Positions 59,855 through 64,000 of a stretch of DNA of 64,000 nt are shown one piece after another. This stretch comes from Stropharia rugosoannulata (taxonomy: Eukaryota; Basidiomycota; Agaricomycetes; Agaricales; Strophariaceae), in contig JANCIK010000013.1 of the NCBI GenBank assembly GCA_028532985.1, positions 1,364,001 to 1,428,000 on the forward strand, given 5' to 3'. The stretch's first letter is position 1. Each line of letters begins with the position of its first letter. The notes under the pieces are model-generated. The model was not told where the DNA came from and searched no databases. It worked only from the letters and a program-made list of their open reading frames with translations. Position numbers and translations under genes: made by a program.

Positions 59855-61989
59855 AGGGTCTCCGACCTTGGCATTAATTTTCTGCATCCTATAAGCAGCA
59901 GACATGTCACAATTGAGGCAGTTGTACACTAATACTAGCAATACATAGGCTATAGTTTACAATAAGCCAATTCCGAGTTCCTGACTTTCCGACATGGGGG
60001 CTGACCGAACCTTTATCGGGATGTTACTTGGGGGCCGGCCGAGGGGAAATGTGGCTGTGACCTTTCATTCCGGCAGAATGGGCCTATAGCCTACGGTAGT
60101 AATCTAGTTGCCGGAATGGTCCGGCAGGTACAGTAGATATCTATAAAAAGAATCAGCAGGAATGATGTTATGTCATATAGTATATATATAGTCCCCGGTT
60201 ACACTATAGTGTACAGTACCAGGGGACTGTTCTATGTGGGTCTCCTGTGTTCTGCACCCAGTCGGAATCTGTATAGATTTCGAGTTCTGGCGAGTAATTG
60301 TCGCGACCTTCTCCGTACTGAAGCCCATATAATTGTGTTCCCTTCGAATAGCGAAGGCAACACTTTACGGCAGTGAAATGCAATGGGCACGGGTTTGAGG
60401 TGTACTGTGCAAGGCAGTGTATGGTGTAGGTGATATTGTTACGCACTGTATTGGCTAGGAAATTTAGACTGCCTATAGCCTCTGCATACCCGTGTCCGTT
60501 CAGCATCTGCTCCCCCTTACTCTCTGCATCTGTTCCAGTCTCCGGAGTATCGAGGTCCATGTTTGGGTCAATGGGAGTCATGACCGGTGCACAGTTGATC
60601 ATGCCAAACCTCTCGAGGATGGTGTTGATATAATGCTCGAGGGACATTCGGATGGTGCGCTTCTCGCAGTTGTACTTGACATTAATTCCAAGCAATAGTG
60701 ATGGCTCCCCAATGACCTTCATATCGAAATGTTTGCAGAGTTCTTCTTGAACCTTGTCTGCTTCTTCATCTTCCTTCGTCACAGACACAATGTCGTCGAC
60801 CCACAGTAGGACGATAGCAAAAGATCCATTCTCCTTGCGCCTCAGGAAACAGCAGTAGTCCGACTTCAACTGAGTATAGCCCAGTTCCCTCATCGCCTTC
60901 GTGAACTCCTTGTTCCAAATATGCCCAGCCTGCTTGAGTCCGTATAATGGTCACTGTAAACGACATACTCTGGGGGTACCGTCCTCAAAACCTCTAGGTT
61001 GACGCATGTAGATCTCTTCCTTGACCGTATTGCTTCTGAGATACGCCCCTACGACATCCATCTGTCGGACCGTCCAACCATATGTGGCTGCCAGGGCAAG
61101 TACCATTCGCAAGGTGTCAAACCGCATGACTGGAGAAAACGTTCCATTGACATTATAGTCGACCCCTGGTTTCTGGCTGAATCCTTGCGCAACAAGCCAA
61201 GCTTTATACTTCACAGTATTGCCAAACTGGTCCTTCTTGCGAGCAAAGACCCAACGATTGCCGATAGGGGTGCGTCCTGGTGGTAGATCCACTAAACTCC
61301 ATGTCCCCATCTCCTCGTGCTGTCTCAACTTGTCCTGGATTCCTTCTCTCCACTGGTCTGCCTCTCCACCCTTCATCGCCTCACCAACGGTCCTCGGGAC
61401 ATCTTCTACCTCTTTAGCCTCGAGTGCTTGTTCAGTGATGGTGTGGAAGGCTGCCTCAGCAGTGTAAGCATTGGGGTTTTCATCAACAGTCAGCCCTGCC
61501 TCGCTGCCAACACTGAGTCCACAGAAGTCCCCAATTGCTGGCCCAGTAACTGCATCTTGCTGTCCAGCTTTCATGAGTAGGGCCACTTCTTTCTCGACCT
61601 TGTCCTTGAAACGCTCGGGGACCTTCTTAGCATCAGGATTCCCGGCCTTACAATAGTCAATGGGGGTGACAGGTTGAAGTTCTTGTGTTGGTGCAGAGTC
61701 GCGTTGTGGGGCACCAGGTGCCACTGTTGATGGCATTTCCCGATTTGGTGTTGACGGTGGGATTTGATCCTGTGCCGCCGGTTTACTCGGTTCCTGATCG
61801 GGTTTGGTCGCGTCTTGGCTACTATGCGAGGTAGTCAGAGTCTCCATGGTTGTTGCTGTCTCCGTCTCCCCCTCGTTCCTCACAGTCTCCCCCTCGCGGT
61901 CAACACCCACAGGAAGCTCTCCAATTGCAGGCTTGTCCATGCCTGCTGAGAGGCCTGAGTTTACACCAAGGCTGTAAGTGGCCACAGCG

Positions 61990-63462
61990 GGCAATTTGGG
62001 CTGAAGTGCAGGGGTACAGCGGAGCAGTGATGAGCCTGGTGAGCTGTCTCAGCGCTCAGCATGTGTATCATAAATCTATCACGCATGTGCTCCGCGGACG
62101 ATTGTGTGGGTTTCAGCAGACTGTATGGGCCATAAGTACACAGTTGGAGTACCCGGAATAGTTGTCAGCGGAGCACATAACGGTTACTGTCGTCCCAGCG
62201 GAAGGCAGGAGTACAGCTGAGCGGAAAATATCAAAGGCGACAAGCAGGACTGTGTGTAGACGGCGTCTCAAGGGGCTCAGCGGAACACATCACGAAGGCG
62301 AAATTTGCCTAAGTCCACTCGTCAGGTGACCGTGGCACGCGCGCTGGAGCATGTGATGCCCGAGGGAATGAACAATGCACACAGCATGGACTCCGCTGGG
62401 GAACTTTGGCAGCGGTAGCCAGGCCTCAATGACCAAGAAGGAACTGCCCAGCAGAGCTTAATGGCGTCTCTCGGCGGAAGCTGGCAACACAACGGGATCA
62501 GGTTGCGCTCCGCAGAGTAGTCATCAAAACGCCCAGCGGAGACGCATGCACTCAGCAGACCTTTGGTCCGGCATTGCTAGTATTTACTCTCCACCTAAAT
62601 TAGTACACAGCGCGTGTATATATAAACTTGTAATTGTAACTACGGAAATCAAGCAATTGTCTACCCACTAGATCTGTGTGTTGGGCTCCGTCCCAGACCG
62701 TCAGCGGGCTGTGTTTAGCTTTTGTTAGGGTCTTTACTGTGAAGTGTATTGTAAATTATAGAAGTTTTGGATAGCTTCTGGCCACTGGGTCATTTGGAGA
62801 GCTCAGCAGGGAGTCAGTGCAACCGTGTATGAAAACTCACGCTGTAGTGTTTTGTGAATTGAGACTGCACCACCGGGTGAACAAGGTTCTGGATAGCCTC
62901 AGCGGAATAGGACTTTGGACAGTCCCAGCGGAACGACTTTGGATAGTCAGCGGAGCTAGGCACAATTGGGAATACCAGCTTGTGTGAGCATCTGCATCGG
63001 TCACCGGGCCTCAAAACCACTCAGCAGAATAAGCCCCGCAGAGCCACCATCAAAACTATACATTACTATCGATACCCTGCGCCCAGCGGAGGTCACCCAG
63101 ACATTAATCTGAGACTTCTAGAATTAAACCCCTCCTTAAAAACAAACTTGCAGGCACTGTACAGCGGACATCTGGACAAAACTTATGAGACCCTTAAACA
63201 TCACAATCTGCTCAGCAGAGAGGTACCAGGGGAAGCATAGACATCTATAACCCGCTTAGCTGAAGAGCGTTGCTCGATCTAGGTGATAGGATCTCGCTCC
63301 GCTGGGGTTGTGTGTGTTGTGTTTCTTGTGATTCGAGTCTAGCCCCCCGGCAGACCTCTCATCTGGAGCCCACCGCAAGGGGTAGGTTCAGAAATCTCAT
63401 ATAGTGTTTCGGGGACCACGGCTTAGCGCCTATTACAAAACATTTCAAAAATTTCAAATACA
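61990..63462 (+). mobile_element. family-C LTR and leader (C3)
   Basis: Aligns with C1 over the agatctgtgtg, gctgtgtttagcttttgttaggg and gttttggatagcttctg blocks and ends in the GT-rich leader before gag. The exact start is uncertain; it lies at the border with Copia RT near 61975-62000. It carries many CAGCGGA heptamers absent from C1 and C2. Confidence 0.7.
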
Positions 63463-64000
63463 ATGGGGACAAGTAACAAGCGAGGCAAATTTCCTGCACC
63501 GTCGTTGCTAGCGGAACCAGCGGAGGCTAGACCATCATTTGGTACACTGCCTCCGAGCGGGCGATCGACTAGGAGCAAGAAAGATGCTGAGCTTGTGGAA
63601 CCATTGGTGATTACACTGACTCAAGATAGAAAAGCGAAGAGGAAAGCAAGGGAAGAGGTGTGGCTACAGATAGAAACGCAGGATCTTGCTCAGCACGTAC
63701 CAGGAGTGCTTACAGAGAGTGACTCAGAGCGGGAGGACGGGCCCAGCGGATTCTGGGGACTGCCTTCTGAAATTGAAACAGACAACCACTCAGCAGACAG
63801 AGACATTACACTTGAAGCTGCACCATTTGGCTCATCAGATAGCCAAGCTACTCAAGACACACCTCCTCCGTTTTCAGAAGTATTTGAGACTGCTAAGAGA
63901 TCCGCTGAGTCAGCGGACGACAGATAATAGTGAGAGTGAGGCCGAGCGCGTGGCCAGAGATATATTTGGAGAATTATCAGACTTTTCCACAAGTGAACAC
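63463..64000 (+). pseudogene. family-C gag (C3), frameshifted and running off the window
   Basis: Starts M-G-T-S-N-K-R-G-K-F at 63463, colinear with the gag at 41980. The frame stops at 63925-63927. A one-base shift continues the family text (S-E-S-E-A-E-R-V-A-R-D-I-F) to the window end. Codons encoding Ser-Ala/Ser-Gly/Ala-Glu repeatedly spell CAGCGGA. Confidence 0.75.

Larger units (their letters stand above)
55879..60238. mobile_element. 4.36-kb non-autonomous element with KDZ-like termini
   Basis: Ends CACATAGAACAGTCCC/..CTATGTG closely resemble the KDZ element ends CACATAGGACAGTGCC. TIRs are about 457 bp (55879-56335 and 59782-60238). It is flanked by the 7-bp duplication GGTCTCC. It encodes no KDZ transposase; it holds a Gypsy fragment, a small palindrome and a second inverted-repeat pair. 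It was probably mobilised in trans by a KDZ transposase. Confidence 0.9.
55448..61994 (-). pseudogene. Copia reverse transcriptase-RNase H half, interrupted
   Basis: Minus strand. The RT part at 60954-61994 includes W-S-L-V-D-L-P-P-G and W-V-F-A-R-K, plus T-F-S-P-V-M-R. A TGA at 60951-60953 breaks R-L-Q-stop-P-L-Y-G-L-K-Q. The frame continues with W-V-D-D-I (the catalytic pair) near 60800 and T-D-S-D-W-V-Q-N-T-G-D at 60246. The 4.36-kb element 55879-60238 then intervenes. Without it and one GGTCTCC the text continues [20 protein letters not shown] and the RNase H end at 55448. This supplies exactly the domains missing from the half at 6886-9236. Family-C LTR sequence begins at the 61994 side, so the first codons shown may belong to it. 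Confidence 0.9.

Noticed and set aside
1..64000. tRNA, rRNA, riboswitch and bacterial operon features
   Set aside because: None recognised. Splice signals and protein families show a nuclear eukaryotic locus, so ribosome-binding sites and operons do not apply.

Overview
The window looks like transposon-rich chromosomal DNA of a mushroom-forming basidiomycete (Agaricomycete). Evidence: spliceosomal introns of about 45-75 nt with GTRNGT donors; KDZ and Plavaka transposases; a TET/JBP-type dioxygenase inside a KDZ element; chromodomain Gypsy and Copia retrotransposons; fungal F-box- and BTB-like fragments; and a broken vps15. All gene models were spliced by eye, and reading-frame closure was checked by exon arithmetic.

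Layout. 0.3-1.5 kb: non-coding dispersed repeat. 1.8-5.8 kb: a three-exon 2OG-oxygenase-like gene, an F-box-like fragment and a BTB-like ORF. 6.2-9.3 kb: end of a vps15 pseudogene, then the 5' half of a Copia element (LTR, gag, protease, integrase). 9.2-14.8 kb: scrap of a third LTR family ('family C'), then a Gypsy element. 15.1-18.3 kb: dead Plavaka transposase. 20.56-37.10 kb: a 16.5-kb KDZ transposon with 464-bp terminal inverted repeats. It carries five genes: a Cys-cluster/Pro-rich protein, an AT-hook protein, the CxC2-KDZ transposase, an acidic protein broken by a 2.4-kb insertion, and a TET/JBP dioxygenase. 37.1-39.2 kb: five-exon gene of unknown function. 39.8-45.3 kb: two family-C LTRs in inverted orientation, one holding a 2-kb near-perfect palindrome. 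45.4-48.0 kb: a minus-strand gene whose model has 28 exons, 20 of them exactly 3 nt long. 52.3-55.3 kb: vps15 pseudogene split by a hAT-like element. 55.3-62.0 kb: 3' half of the Copia element (RT, RNase H, LTR) on the minus strand, interrupted by a 4.36-kb element with KDZ-like termini. 62.0-64.0 kb: a third family-C copy running off the window.

How the parts fit. The Copia halves at 6.6 and 55.3-62 kb have LTRs of equal length. Their outer flanks are the same 5 bp (GAGGG), and both lie against fragments of one vps15 copy. A single inversion of about 53 kb, with breakpoints next to family-C pieces, explains this. Four other nested insertions can be placed to the base by their target duplications or reading frames.

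Most notable. (1) A cascade of 21 consecutive micro-exons, encoding residues 194-215 of a predicted 263-aa protein, with every phase consistent. (2) A heptamer, CCGGCGG/CCGCCGG, present about 65 times inside the KDZ transposon (genes, introns, intergenic DNA and TIRs) and about twice in the rest of the window. The same element encodes a TET/JBP enzyme and a Cys-cluster protein, which suggests a motif-guided anti-silencing system. (3) A comparable but different 7-mer burst (CAGCGGA) in one family-C LTR element.
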